Positions 11,545-23,707 of a stretch of 64,000 bases of DNA are shown here, one piece after another. The stretch comes from Schistosoma mansoni. Its lineage: Eukaryota; Platyhelminthes; Trematoda; Strigeidida; Schistosomatidae. The stretch lies in contig NW_017386031.1 of assembly GCF_000237925.1 (NCBI RefSeq), forward strand, positions 124,001 to 188,000. The letters are read 5' to 3'. The first letter of the stretch is position 1. Each line of letters opens with the position of its first letter. The notes beneath the pieces were generated by a model. The model searched no databases. It was not told the origin of the DNA and saw only the letters and a list, made by a program, of their open reading frames with translations. Made by a program: the position numbers and the translations under genes.

Positions 11545-12510
11545 CATTTGTGGATGTGTCAGCTTTATAGGACAATCTGCAGCAGGTGGACTGGGAAGTT
11601 AACGCTCAACTTGATGTGGATGCTCATTGGGATTTCTTACTACACACGATCATCTGTGCTACAAGGCAATCCATTCCACAAATGGTCCCCAGAACTTAAA
11701 AGCAAGCTACAGTCATCAAGAACCTCACTCTTCGTTTTGCTAAGCCGCAAAAGGCACTGCTTGGCAGAATACAAACGAACTGGTAACGACGGCGCATGCA
11801 GACAATGCAAACAGATAAGAAACATTTGCACAAAGGCAATAAGAGAAGGAAAGCTTCAGGACCAGGTAAAGCTTATTGATAAGTTTGTCGTTAATCTGAA
11901 AAGCTCATTCCGTTATTCAGCCTCCCTTCGATAAGCCAAAACTGGAGTTTCCCAACTTCTAGGTTCTAATGGCCCAACCAACAACGACGGTAAAGCCGCT
12001 AGCCTTCATTCACTAGGACCCGCTGAAATGCATCCTGGGTTACCAAATGAACTAGCAAATTTCGTCGCGAATCCATTAAGCATAAGTTTCAGCCTATCTG
12101 TAACCCGGAGTCAATTACCAAAAGACTGGAAGAACGCCGTAGTAAGTTCTGGGAACAATGGACCCCTAAGCTTTATCAGAGTGGTTGTTAAAATTCTAGA
12201 AAGACTATTCGAAAGGAGTTATTGAGTTATTTCAACGAAAACCAGATTCTTTCTAGATAGCAGCATGGCTTTATAGCAGGTTATTCTTGTCTCACTAACA
12301 TATCAATAGCCCGTGAAAATTGGTGTGCTCTTAAAGACCAAAAGTTACCTAAAGAAGTAGCATACATTGACTTCAGAAAGCTTTTGACAAAGTTCCTCAC
12401 AACCGGCTGCTATCTAAGTTAAGTAATATCGGGGTCGGAGGAAGTTTATTAGTGTGGATAAAAGGCTTCCTAGTTGGACGCCAACAAAGAGTACGGGTGA
12501 TTGTTTGATT
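11545..12510 (+). mobile_element. CR1-like LINE fragment (reverse transcriptase region), decayed
   Basis: Translated pieces match the linker and start of a CR1/Jockey-type reverse transcriptase: LPKDWKNAVV, VVVKILERLFER, then in other frames a QHGFIAGYSCLTN-like block, an AYIDFRK-like catalytic region, and 'GVGGSLLVWIKGFL'. Several frame changes show it is non-functional. It begins about 170 bases upstream of the PDI start, so it forms the distal PDI promoter region. Confidence 0.7.
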
Positions 12511-13250
12511 TAAATGGCACAGATTGCAGATCATCAACGTTGATGACCTACACTAGTGAGGAAGACTTTCAATAACGGGCCTCATCACTATAATCTCTAT
12601 TATTGCATTCTTTACCTATTCTTTTTCATTTATATTGTCGCATATGTTCATCAATTACTGTGATCATTCGTTGCTTCATGTCAATGTTGACTAGTATTTA
12701 AAGTTAAATAGTTAGTTCGACCGATAGGGCTAATCAGTCATCTACGATTATAATCGGCTATCGTGGTCCTTTAACAATCATTAGCAGCATATAAATGCTC
12801 CTGAGTAATATGTCTGTTAAAACATCAACCACTCGTAAGTATAGCCACAGGGCAACACGAACGCACACCTGTTTGTAACCTATCCACTTATATAAGAGAG
12901 GCAAGATTAACTGTCGATTGTGAACTCATCTTTCTGCCTAATAACTATCAACTATATTCCGTCAGGATCTGTCCACTAGAACTTTTTGTTTGCTTGACCA
13001 CTGCCTGCTTAATTTCCATATGCTGAGTTCCATAATCAAACAAAGGACACGAACGCTAGGAATTTACTGTGAGTCTGAACCATAACTTTCCTTCACCCTC
13101 AGATTTAGTTTAGATTGTTCTTCAGGAAATGCTACGTACTTGACTTAAACTATTTTTGGACCTATACAAATTTAGTCTACAACGCTGTGTTAATGCAAGA
13201 ATTTAATCAAAAAAATCTCGTATATAATCCAGATGCAAATTACTGTCTAA
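12511..13250. other. Unassigned stretch upstream of RTE piece
   Basis: AT-rich with no convincing coding. A 'cacttatataagagag' TATA-like run near 12890 and nearby GC-rich bases are reminiscent of an LTR promoter, but no matching second copy was seen in the window. Confidence 0.3.
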
Positions 13251-13251
13251 C

Positions 13252-14152
13252 TCCGCCTGTAGATCCTCCGGGGGCTACTGCTGGTCCCAAGTCCAGGTAA
13301 AGGAGGAGGGTTGGGCATGGGGCTAGTGACCTCATCCCGTAGAAACCTAACTCGCTAAAAAAACGCTAACCAGAAAAAATTATTCAAACCATTTAAAATT
13401 CTGCCCTGGAAATTGAAGGAATAATTATGACGTCTCATGATGAAAGCTGAGTTCCTTCGGAGGTCATGAGACCGATGCACCTTCTAACAACCAGGGCAAC
13501 AATTTAATAGGCACATGAAACGTCCGACAATGTGGGAGACCGGAAGTCTTCCAAATTGCTGCAGAAATGAAAAAATACAACCGGGAGGTGCTTGAAGTCA
13601 GCGAAACGCATTTGAACCAGGTTGAACATCAACAACTATCTTCAGGGGAGCTTCCGTTATACTCCAGTCATGAAGAAGAAAAGGAAATGCATTGATGCTA
13701 TCCAAACAAGCACAAAATGCACTTATAGGATGGGAATCTCATGGACCAAGGATCATCAAAGCCTCCTTCAAAACAAAGAGAGAGGGCAATACAATGAACG
13801 TCATCCAATGCTATGCACCGACCAACGACTAAGATGTAGACGTTAAAGACCGATTCTACGATAGGCTACAGTCGATCGTCAAGAAGTGCCCAACAAAGGA
13901 CCTGACCATTCTGATGGGAGATTTAAATACCAAGGTTGGAATGGACAACACCGGATACAAAGACGTCATGAGACGACGTGGACTGGGAGAAAGGGGCGAA
14001 AATGGTGAGACTTTTGCAAACCTATGTGCCTCCAATAAACTAGTCATAGGCGGCACTATATTCCCAAACAAACGCATTCACAAAATCACGTGGACTTCAC
14101 CGGACCACACCACAAAGAACCAATTTGACCATACCTATACACATTATTTGCG
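13252..14152 (+). mobile_element. RTE-type LINE 5' part (SR2/Perere-3-like): 5' UTR and endonuclease
   Basis: It starts with a GC-rich 5' UTR ('gggctactgctggtcc', 'gctaaaaaaacgctaacc') also found at 45010-45128 and, inverted, at 58505-58742. The APE-type endonuclease follows in shifted frames: a GRPEVFQIAAEMK-like block, EVSETHL, QCYAPTN, and the catalytic MGDLNTKVGMD with later WTSPDHTTKNQ. Frame breaks show decay. It ends abruptly before the SDHxL box, so the insertion is incomplete or interrupted here. Confidence 0.82.
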
Positions 14153-14204
14153 TGTCATAAACTCAAGCACTGCATACAAGCAGCCACCGCTTACATAAAA
14201 CAAG

Positions 14205-14660
14205 GCAGTGAGCTGTTGTAAAGGGTCCAAAGCATCGCAATTAGGCTGATTCCCTGAATAGTAAAGCTCCCATATGATGCACGACTAACTAAGCTAAGCC
14301 TATTCCCACTGCCATACGGAAGAACCAAGGGCGAAATCATTACAGTTTTCAAACTACTTAGTGATAAATTTGTATCCCATATGTCCTAATTTTCCTTGGT
14401 TTTCAAAACTGAGAATTTGTGAGGACATTCTAATAAAGTTCACAAGCTCAGAAAAAATCACTTGTCAGATGATTATCAAACTTCGCATCGAATCATGAAC
14501 GAATGAAATTCATTATCTCAACATGTGATTGAAGCTCCATATGCCTACCCTTGCAAAAAAAAGCCGGATCAACTGAAAGACCACCATTACCGTCACTAAA
14601 ACAAGTCACCTAGCCCCCTGTCCTTTCCAAACTGAAACCAAAACTGTAACAGCCTCATAC
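14205..14660 (+). mobile_element. CR1-like LINE C-terminal remnant
   Basis: The frame around 14215-14370 reads like the thumb/C-terminal part of CR1-type polymerases (VQRIAIRL, KLPYDARLTKLSLFPLPYGR, ITVFKLLSDKF), with stops in between. It may belong to the same or a sister element as 11545-12510, separated by the RTE insertion, but that is inference. Confidence 0.5.
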
Positions 14661-15306
14661 AATATTTTTTACACAGATAAGAAGAGTCTTTGCCACTGTG
14701 GGTTAATTCGGTATACGTGTAATAAGTGCTTTCTACACGGCTTATATCTATGAGTGGTTCGTAGATAATTTCAAGTTGATAAGATTGTGCTCATATACAA
14801 TTGAACAAATGAGCTTGTATTGGAAATGGTTCCTAACCATACGACCTTTGAAGCGGAGCATATAATTTCTATAAAATTTGATATCCAACAGTTAACACGT
14901 AGAGAAGGCCGACAATGATGTACGCCGGAACAGTCAATCCACTCAGTAAACATGGCGTGGCTCAGCCTTGCGTAACCCATACCTTTACACATTAAATATA
15001 CTATTCCATCCTCAGCCAAAATATGTTCCCCCTAAGTGCTAAGTATTATATTGTTGGTTTCACCATACAATGAGTCAGTATGGACAATGATGTGACTTCC
15101 ACGAAAGATCTTATAGATTAGGCAGTCACATCATGACAAATATTAAATTTTGGGATTAGGTATATTGTAACCGCATTACTAACAACAAACTAGACCATGA
15201 TTCCACAAGCTTTCAAATACGGCATACGATGCACCAACCAACCTGGAAGAAGGATGACTAACAACCACTATGATCTAATAAATGAATGACGTTTTACATT
15301 TTGATG
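14661..15306. other. Unassigned spacer before the Gypsy element
   Basis: No gene or known repeat recognised. The minus-strand open frame at 14771-15019 shows no domain. Confidence 0.3.
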
Positions 15307-15310
15307 ATTT

Positions 15311-15636
15311 TGATGATACAACGGATATTCTAGTTTTGCAACTAGCAACCAGTAGTATCTTCTATAATCGTTCGTTCCCAGTCGAATAGAAACTAGAAGT
15401 CAGGCGAAGAGAGACAGGAAAGATATATTTGATTCGTTACCAATATATCGAGAGACTTCGTTCTTAACTGGCTATTGTAACGTAGGAGCTGTGTCCCACG
15501 CCGTGTTGCAACGTGATCTGGTACGGATGCATGACCGAAAGCCTTCAGTTAAACAAGTCCACTTAAACAACGTGGTCAGAATCCAATGTCGAACACTTAA
15601 TGAGCTATTGATTTTGGGGAATTATTTACAGCTACA
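15311..15636 (-). repeat. 3' LTR of the Gypsy element
   Basis: 326 bases, TG...CA ends, near-identical to the two outer parts of 20306-21572. On the element strand it follows the purine tract. Confidence 0.9.
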
Positions 15637-15640
15637 GATC

Positions 15641-15652
15641 ACTCCCCCCTAG
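15641..15652 (-). other. Polypurine tract of the Gypsy element
   Basis: On the minus strand it reads CTAGGGGGGAGT, immediately before the 3' LTR: the expected plus-strand primer. Confidence 0.75.
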
Positions 15653-16161
15653 TGAGGTAGTGATACCCCTAAGACGTGACCAGCCAGAAGTTTAAACCCA
15701 ACGAGTTTGTCGTTGGTAAACACTCTTCTGATAGCTTGCTTCGTTTAGCAGCGTCTGGTCGTCTCAAACTATGGGACCAAAATGTACAACATAGCAATAA
15801 AGAAATATAGTACAATGAAAATTTCGGTTCCTTGCGAAACTTCGTCGTTCTTTTCCAGCCGTCCTGGAAAAGAGGAAAAATAAAACGTGTGAGTGCATGT
15901 CGAAAATACACTCGTACTTGCGTAAGGTCACAAGATGAGCGGAAAAAAAATAAACTAATACACTTACAAACAGCGTAAAAGCGATCGGAAAAAAAATGGG
16001 TTTTTTTTGGTTTTTTTTATATATAAAAAATATATATTTACACTCAAAAAAAATAAGAATGTTTTGTTTTTTTGTTTTTTATATAAATAAACAAAATGAG
16101 CATATTAAAAAATTTTTTTATACTAAACTATGAAAGGGTAATTCAAGATAAAGCTTATGTC

Positions 16162-16629
16162 CTACGTGCAATATTCGTTAAGATGTTCTGGAAATCTTAC
16201 TCGTCTTCCAGAACGCGTCGTTTTAGGTTTATCTATCGACGTTGACGAAGTATCAGGTTGTGTGTCGGCTGTCGTGTAGGGTACTACGAGTGTAGGAGCC
16301 GTGTCGTACGATGGTACAAAAGGAAATTCGACGTAGCTAGGGTTTCCTTCTAAGTACGCTGCTTTGAGTCGATCGATACTGATGCTATCATTCGTACCGT
16401 TCTTATCGACTACATAGTACTTAGGTTCGCGTTGAGGAACTTTGAATGGTCCTTCGTATGCTGATTCGAGGGGTCGTCGATGTGAGTCTCGACGAACGAA
16501 GACGTGTGTACTATGTCGTGATTCGGGTTGAACGAAAACATCAGTTGATTGAGGTCGAGTGTGAGCAGGTTTAACTGGACGCATAGCGTTTGTGAGCCCA
16601 CTGGTGTAAGAGTTTAGATCCATGTTCAA
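16162..16629 (-). mobile_element. Gypsy element: integrase C-terminal tail piece
   Basis: It contains an SH3-like segment (YEGPFKVPQREPKYYVVDK) followed by IDRLKAAYL, the typical end of Gypsy integrases. Fossil piece of the element at 15311-21572. Confidence 0.8.
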
Positions 16630-16638
16630 TGAAGAAGC

Positions 16639-18024
16639 TTAAGGATCCACGAATTCTCCTAGGAGTCGGAGTGTCGTTCCGTAAACGAGTTGAGATGCAG
16701 TGTATCCAATGTCAGCTTTCACTGCATTGCGGATACCTAGCAAGACGAGTGGAAGGGCGTCTGTCCACTGTGAAACGTTTGAGGCTGATAATGAAGCCTT
16801 TAATTGTCGATGAAAACGTTCTACCAACCCCTTTGCTTGTGGGTGGTAGGCGGTCGTTCGGAAGCGCGTGATTCCTAATAGTGTGGTCAGACAACGGAAA
16901 AGTCCAGATTCGAACTGGCGTCCACGGTCTGTAGTGATGGTCGAAGGGCAGCCGAAATTTGCTACCCATCGTTCGACGAAGGCGCGGGCCACGGTTTCAG
17001 CAGTAATGTCCTTAATCGGTACTGCTTCTGGCCATCGAGTAAAACGGTCTACGCATGTTAAGAGATATGAGTATCCGTTTGAGTCGGGTAAGGGTCCTAC
17101 CAAATCTAGATGGACGTGGTCGAAACGAGCGTCAGGGGTTTTGAAAGAGCCTAAGGGACATTTGTTGTGTCTTATGACCCTAGATTTCTGACGGCTTACA
17201 CAGGAGCGTGCCCACTCCCTCACGTCTTTATTCATGCCAGGCCAACAAAAGCGTTCGGCTATAAGTTTGACTGTTGCACGAGCACCTGGATGAGGAAGAT
17301 TGTGCAACGTATTGAAGACGTTGCGTCGATAGTGTTTTGGTACTATTGGACGATCCCTACCTGTAGATGTGTCAGAGAGTAAGGTTTCCTTACCTGTTCC
17401 CATCTGCTTAATTCTTAGTTTAAGAGTTGTCGAGGATAACTCATGCTGAAGATCAATGTCTTCTTTTTGAAGCTGAGCGAGTTTAAGAAGGTCGATTCCT
17501 TGGAAACTGTTCAAGGAACTTATTCGAGACAAGGCGTCTGCGACTACATTGTTAGCTCCAGAAATGTGTTGTATGTCTGAAGTAAACTGCGAAATGTAGT
17601 CGAGTTGTCGAGACTCTCGCGGTGAGTACTTGTCTGAAGATGAACTTAAGGAGAAGGTAAGAGGTTTGTGATCGGTAAAAAGCGCGAATTCTCTTCCTTC
17701 GATGGAATGTTGGAAATGCCGTACAGCACAATACATAGCTAGGAGTTCCCTACCGAACGTGCTGTACCTAGATTCCGCGTCCAACAACCGTCTCGAGAAA
17801 AATCCTAAAGGTTGCCACGAGTTGTTAACCCATTGTTGTAAGACTCCTCCGATTGCTGAGTCGGATGCGTCTACGGCGATACTAATGGGCGCTTGAGTGT
17901 CCTGATGAGCAAGCAGAGTTGCTTTAGCGATGTGTTCCTTAACTGTGGAGAATGCTTTACGGGCTATGTCGTCTAAACTAATTGATTTCGCATTTCCACG
18001 AAGCTGATCGGTTAACGGTTTCAT
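16639..18024 (-). mobile_element. Gypsy element: RNase H and integrase piece
   Basis: An RNase H block ([28 protein letters not shown]) is followed by an integrase zinc region and DDE core: a DLVGPLP block, a [10 protein letters not shown] block, and [13 protein letters not shown] carrying the third acidic residue. The order is that of Ty3/Gypsy pol. Confidence 0.92.
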
Positions 18025-18155
18025 AAGGGATGCGCATTTGGTATGAACCGTCTATAGAAACTTACAAGTCCGTTAAAAGTTCGTAAGTGCTTGATCGTGG
18101 TCGGTTCTGGGTAATCCAGAATGGCCGCCGCTTTGCTCCTAAGGGGTCGGATGCC

Positions 18156-18704
18156 TTAAGCATCAATAGTGTGTCCTAAGAAGTCTAAGGAGTTGGTTCC
18201 TATTTGGCATATCTGAATGTTTACAGTAATGCCATGCCTTTGGAGTCGATCGAAAACAATGTCCAGATGCTTGAGATGTGATTCTCTGTCCGGACTTGCT
18301 ATTAGACAGTCATCAACATACGCATGTACGAAGTTGAGACCTCGAAAGACGTCGTCTACAAACCTTTGCAAGGTTTGAGCCGCGTTTCTGAAACCAAAAG
18401 GCATTCGTAGAAATTCGTAAAGACCGAAAGGAGTGATGATGGCGGTTTTAGGAATGTCGTCAGGTGCCATCGGTATTTGGTTATAGGCCTTAACTAAGTC
18501 GATTTTTGAAAGGACAGTTGTACCTTTCAAGGTAGCTGTCAAATCGTGAATATGAGGCAATGGGTAACGATCGGGAATGGTTTTAGCATTCAGACGCCGA
18601 TAATCACCAGTTGGCCGCCAATCGTTGCTGTCCTTTTTAGGGACCATGTGTAATGGGGATGACCATGGACTATTCGATGGTCGAATTATCCCTAAGTCTA
18701 TCAT
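18156..18704 (-). mobile_element. Gypsy element: reverse transcriptase piece
   Basis: It shows the LTR-type RT blocks in order: [45 protein letters not shown] and the catalytic YVDDCLIAS. Fossil piece. Confidence 0.92.
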
Positions 18705-18836
18705 ATGGTCGAATTCGTTTTTGGCTAACCTTAGTTTTTCGGGAGCGAGTCGACGGGCTTTCGAAAATACAGGTGGTCCTGTAGTCGAGATGTGATGTGT
18801 AACATTGCTGGTTACACAAGGCGATTTCGATTGCGA

Positions 18837-19244
18837 TTAGTATATCGCGGGGTATTTGTCAAGTACTGATTGGTACAAGGGGTCTATGGTGTGCTTAATC
18901 GTGACTGGGGATAACCTGCAACCAGAACAAGGAGTTACGCAAACGGATAACTTAGTGTTTCCGTCTATTAACCTTCGTGAGTGTGTGTCGATTAGTAGAT
19001 TGTGGTATTGTAACAGGTCAATACCAATGATTGGCATAGAGACATCTGCAACCACAAAAATCCAGTGTATGGGTTTGCGTAAACCCATGTTAAGGTAGAC
19101 GTACCTTTTACCGTAAGTAGCGATCGGCTTTCCGTTTGCCGCCTGTAAACTTAAAACAGGCTCGCGAAGTCTGTCGTCGGGATTTGCTGGAAGAACGCTA
19201 ACTTCTGCGCCAGTGTCGACGAGGTAGAGAACTTTCGTAGTCAC
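18837..19244 (-). mobile_element. Gypsy element: aspartic protease piece
   Basis: VDTGAEVSVLPA holds the retropepsin DTG site, followed by the IIGIDLL flap/core motif. Fossil piece between gag and RT. Confidence 0.88.
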
Positions 19245-19291
19245 ATCCGTGACGTATAACAGACGGCTGTGTTCGCCGGCTACGGTTGCCG

Positions 19292-20002
19292 TTAACGCGT
19301 GCCGGCTGGGAAGTTTCCCGAAATCTTATTCGTGTCAGTCGATCTTGAAGTCGGATAATTGCAGGGTTTCCTGCAATTTCTTGAAGACTTACCGTACTGG
19401 TTATGATACCAGCACCAGTCGGGATTATCTGTCTCTCGTGGTCGAGAGACTGATCGTCTACGTGAGACACTTCTACGCGGGGTTTTAGACCGACTACGGT
19501 CATTACGAACTCTAAGATATTGTGTAAGCGTGTGACATAGTTCGGTTATGTCAGACGGGGTCGATTGAGGTTTTTCCTTGACGGAAAAAACCTCGGCCTT
19601 AGAAGATTTAGTGATTTCTAAGATTCGGTCGGCAGATGCAGCCAGCTCGTCTATGGCATTGTTTTGAAACGAGACGAGCACTGCCTGCACTTGATGAGGA
19701 AGTTTAGACAAGAAAAGTTGTCTGAATAGGCCATCGTCGAAAGTTCGTTGGCCAATAACTTCTCTCATTCTTAGCAACATGTCTGTCGCAGAACCATGTT
19801 GCAGGTCGATGTTATAGAGGAGTTGGTCTAACCGTTGTCGGTCGGTTAGGTCTCCACGTTTGAGAATCGAACATTTGAGATTTTCGTAAGGTTCGGGAAC
19901 ATCACTAGTAAGCATACTAGGTGTTACGTACCTGTTAAAATCGCGCGGTAACGCCTTAACTACCGCGAGGAATCGTGTGCGCGAGTCCGTGATTCCGTGC
20001 AT
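19292..20002 (-). mobile_element. Gypsy element: gag piece
   Basis: Capsid-like helical region (LDQLLYNIDLQHGSATDMLL, LFLSKLPHQVQAVL), a basic RS-rich linker, and a C-x2-H-x9-C-x3-C knuckle (CWYH...C...C) characteristic of the CsRn1/Boudicca group. Fossil piece. Confidence 0.87.
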
Positions 20003-20286
20003 GCAAAATCAGCTTTTGCGTAGCAGAACCAGGACTCGATATTGTCGGGCCAAAATGGCGTTAACTGAATCGAAATAGGGGGAATAGACTTTAACTTAAA
20101 AACCTTGGGTGAGTGTTCCGTCATAGTAATATAGATAACGAAAAATGTCTAATTAAAATATATCCGGGAAAAAAAATTCGCGAAAAAACAGTATATCACA
20201 ATATATAAAATTCAAATAGAGAATAACAATGAATAATAATATTCCAAAATGGAACAGACTCACAGTATATTAGCTTGGTGTACCAG

Positions 20287-20304
20287 ATCACGTTAGGCTC
20301 ACCA
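20287..20304 (-). other. Primer binding site, tRNA-Trp type
   Basis: On the minus strand TGGTGAGCCTAACGTGAT lies one base inside the 5' LTR. It matches the complement of the metazoan tRNA-Trp 3' end (TGGTGACCCCGACGTGAT) at 15 of 18 bases. CsRn1-clade elements are known to use tRNA-Trp. Confidence 0.8.
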
Positions 20305-20305
20305 A

Positions 20306-21572
20306 TGATGATACAACGGATATTCTAGTTTTGCAACTAGCAACCAGTAGTATCTTTTATAACATTTTGTTTGTATCAGGCTCTTTATGGATGAGAACAA
20401 GTCAATCAATTTGTGATATTGAGATTGTTCTCCTACACTCACCATTCAGACTCATATTTCTAATTTTTGTGCTGGATTAACTATTCTACTAAGACAACCT
20501 TTAACATGCTAACTCGGACTTTTACATGAAAACTGTGTGACAGGCATCGGATGATGAAAAAAAACTGACTGTAAAGGATATGGTTGCTATTTCACTCAAC
20601 ACTCTACTCTCTATATGCACTCTCTGTTCTTCCTCATTCCAACCTCGACTTCCCTCCTTCATTTGAACCTACTCCACCTTGATAAATATCACAACTCATT
20701 GTTCCTTATTACTGCCTTCACTCCTCTGGAGCCCCTAATCGCAGTTTACTCTTGCAACATGAGCTAGTATCAATTTAATCTAATGATTTATCATACCTCC
20801 ATCTGTTCCACTAATAAATGTTAAGCATTGGTTATCGTTCATATCCAAATGCCTTGCTGATCCTCGGTTTCTCTTTTTTTCTCTTCAGAAGCTTGCCCTG
20901 AGGGTGAAGCTATGTAACTTCTGACATCTGGGACAAGCTCGAAGAACGCGCTTTCCCAAGGTCATTGCTCGAACCAGGCGCTCCACAAGCCTACTTTATA
21001 ACAACTATAAACTTAAAAAGCTGCATTACATAAATACTTAGCAAGACCGAAACCCTATTACACTTTTTGTCGAGATTGGATCTGGTATGTAACGTGGACG
21101 CCATGCCCCTCTGGAAACTATTCTTATGAAAACACATTATATCTGAACGAATGAACTGCTATCAACTTTTATAGATTATAATTTCTAAACAACCTTGCTT
21201 GGGATGCATACTGTGAACCAGTATATGTTGTAAATTGTAGATCATGCCTGTAAAAATGGTGTGTACCTGCTATTGCAGAAATATATTATTATTATTATTA
21301 TAATCGTTCGTTCCCAGTCGAATAGAAACCAGAAGTCAGGCGAAGAGAGACAGGAAAGATATATTTGATTCGTTACCAATATATCGAGAGACTTCGTTCT
21401 TAACTGGCTATTGTAACGTAGGAGCTGTGTCCCACGCCGTGTTGCAACGTGATCTGGTACGGATGCATGACCGAAAGCCTTCAGTTAAACAAGTCCACTT
21501 AAACAACGTGGTCAGAATCCAATGTCGAACACTTAATGAGCTATTGATTTTGGGGAATTATTTGCAGCTACA
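20306..21572 (-). repeat. 5' LTR of the Gypsy element, split by an insertion
   Basis: LTR sequence at 20306-20363 and about 21300-21572. The middle is foreign DNA (next entry). The ends match the other LTR. Confidence 0.88.
20364..21299 (+). mobile_element. Probable LINE 3' end inserted into the 5' LTR
   Basis: About 936 bases interrupt the LTR and end in (TTA)n, the kind of microsatellite tail left by CR1-like schistosome LINEs. The sequence is non-coding and resembles a LINE 3' UTR ('gggacaagctcgaagaacgc'). It is younger than the LTR element. Confidence 0.6.
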
Positions 21573-21576
21573 ATTT

Positions 21577-23190
21577 CAACTAAGTTTTTTGAGGCCTTGA
21601 GAGCTTATTTGTAGCAGATACACGACTTCTTCTCCAGCCACAGTCCGTGCTTCCCACTTAAAATACAAAAACTACATTTATACCTAGCAGTCGACATAGT
21701 TGTAAAGTGAGATTAGTACGTTCAATCATTGATGACAATCATGTTTTAAGTTTATTTAGAACAAAGTTACTTTATCTGGGATAGATACTTTATCGAATAT
21801 TCAAGACGATGGATAAATCAATTATATCTCAAGCCGAACGATCCACTGATGATTGCATTTTAAATTTCTTAAGTCAGTTATATTTTTGGTAGGATTAAGT
21901 GGACAAAATGTAGCTTTAGAAGTTCTCGGAACGCTTCTAAGACGAAAAATAGTAAAGTGAAGGACACTGTGTACCTTTTGGTAAATTACAATGAAGTGAA
22001 CTGTAGAGGAAAATTAATCCTTAAAATAAAAGGTTTCGTAAGCCTTCGGTAACGGTATTGACCTCATTAAGCGTTATAGACAACAGCTTTGTCGAGAACT
22101 GAATGTCTGCGACATCTTTTAAGCAATTTCCCACTACTTAGTCGCCACTAATTTTGAATTTCCCAGCTAAATTTACCACTTATCCTATTTTGGGTGAAGT
22201 TTTGTTCTCTTTTCGGATCTATTTATTTCGTGTTCTGATATTTTCATTTATGTTTGTTCAATCAACTAGTTTGTTTCGCTGCTTGTTCACTTTCCTGCGA
22301 TGGATTTTAATTTTGCAGTTTTTGCCACACAATCGACCCACCGATTACCTGAGAACGTGGTATCGTCAACCCCAACGCAGTGAGATGTGTTAGTATGAGA
22401 TGAATCCTATTGTTTCCAATTACGTCGTTGGTGTTACAAAAATCTTTTGGTTACAGATATCACTTAGTTGCAATATATATAGTAACACATAAAGTTCGGT
22501 GAACGAAATCCAAAATGTCTGGGACATAATACATAAAGGAAGACCGTTCTCGAGCACTCCTAGTGCCCACAAACTGAAAATCCATGGTTGGTAAAGCGAC
22601 ATGAAAGTTGGCTACAACACAAGCACACGCACTTTATTATGGATATACCCACATAACTATTTAGCTCTATCGGGCTAGCGCAGCCAACAGACTAGATTGC
22701 CATTCTTCAGGACGAAGAGACGTACCTTACCATCTAGACGTCAGTGCAACGAAGCCATCTTGTTCGCGCCAGCCTGCAAAGAGGTACATTTTTGCCTGGA
22801 AACTTACAGCTTGTTGTTCTGTGGCAGCTTGCTATTCGGTACCTTAGCAACCACGTTGGTGAAAACACAGTTTATTTTTGAGATGAAGAATAAGTAGATA
22901 TATCTTCAGCATTTCTTGTTGTTAAAGTGATCAAGTTGGATAGGGAGAGTTGATAAGCCGAGAAATGCATGATGTATCCCGTAAGATGATCTGAACTTTC
23001 CGTAAAATCTAACTGGTCATCACGAATTCACGTGCACAACGGAACCCTTCCTAGCTACACGAAATACATGAGTATTAGTAATGTAGGAGCTTTTTAATAA
23101 CCTACTGACAAGTTGGTTTTAATGTTGGTAGGTCTAGTGAGACTTGCTGGCTGACGCTAGCGCTGATAAATAATCGTTACCATAGTGTTC
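21577..23190. other. Unassigned spacer
   Basis: No gene, repeat or RNA recognised. Open frames at 22154-22393 and 22697-22897 look like chance. Confidence 0.35.
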
Positions 23191-23194
23191 AACT

Positions 23195-23707
23195 TGTAGT
23201 ATCAGTTTATTTGTTAAGCCCATATACTTTATTCTAGTTGCTGGCCAAGCCAATTCGCCTATCCATTATGAGTCATATTTTGATCTTGTTAATTATTCGC
23301 TTATTGACCTTGGCTATACTTTTATATGAGCGTATATGTGTACAATTCGTATCTTATTCATCATATGTCTGTCACTCATTTTTGTCTGACTATAAATGTT
23401 GATTAACGCTTGCTTAAATCGAGTTGGCTTCCCAGCCATCTCCAATACGCATCATCTTTCGCCTCGCTCTCGAGTTGGCTTCCCAGCCATCTCCACTGCA
23501 TGTCATTTCCGCCTCGTTCACTTCCCTCACTTATTCGCCTGTTCACTCGCTCGTTATTATTCGCTCAGGTGTTGCTAACTTTCTGACCTGAGTTATTCGA
23601 CAATAAACTGCAGTTGCTGCTATCCTTTGTCTTCTGATTTTACGCGCCGTTAAGATTAGAATTATATCGGTTATCGAAACGAACGATTAACGAATCGCGG
23701 CACTACA
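23195..23707 (+). repeat. Array LTR 1
   Basis: 513 bases, TG...CA. It contains a duplicated 'gagttggcttcccagccat' motif and ends GCACTACA. Confidence 0.8.

Larger units (their letters stand above)
15311..21572 (-). mobile_element. Broken Ty3/Gypsy LTR retrotransposon, CsRn1 clade (Boudicca-like)
   Basis: Two LTRs (15311-15636 and 20306-21572, the latter split by a younger insert) begin TGATGATACA and end GCTACA. They are flanked by a 4-base duplication ATTT (15307-15310, 21573-21576). In minus orientation the order is primer site, gag, protease, reverse transcriptase, RNase H/integrase, purine tract. The gag zinc knuckle has the C-H-C-C spacing (CWYHNQYG...C...PC) typical of the CsRn1 clade, and the primer site matches tRNA-Trp, also typical. 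The element is a fossil whose coding part is split into several pieces, roughly a handful of breaks. The two LTRs are still very similar, so insertion was fairly recent. Confidence 0.93.

Noticed and set aside
22420-22602. 60-residue minus-strand frame
   Set aside because: Short frame in unassigned AT-rich spacer without domain or splice evidence.
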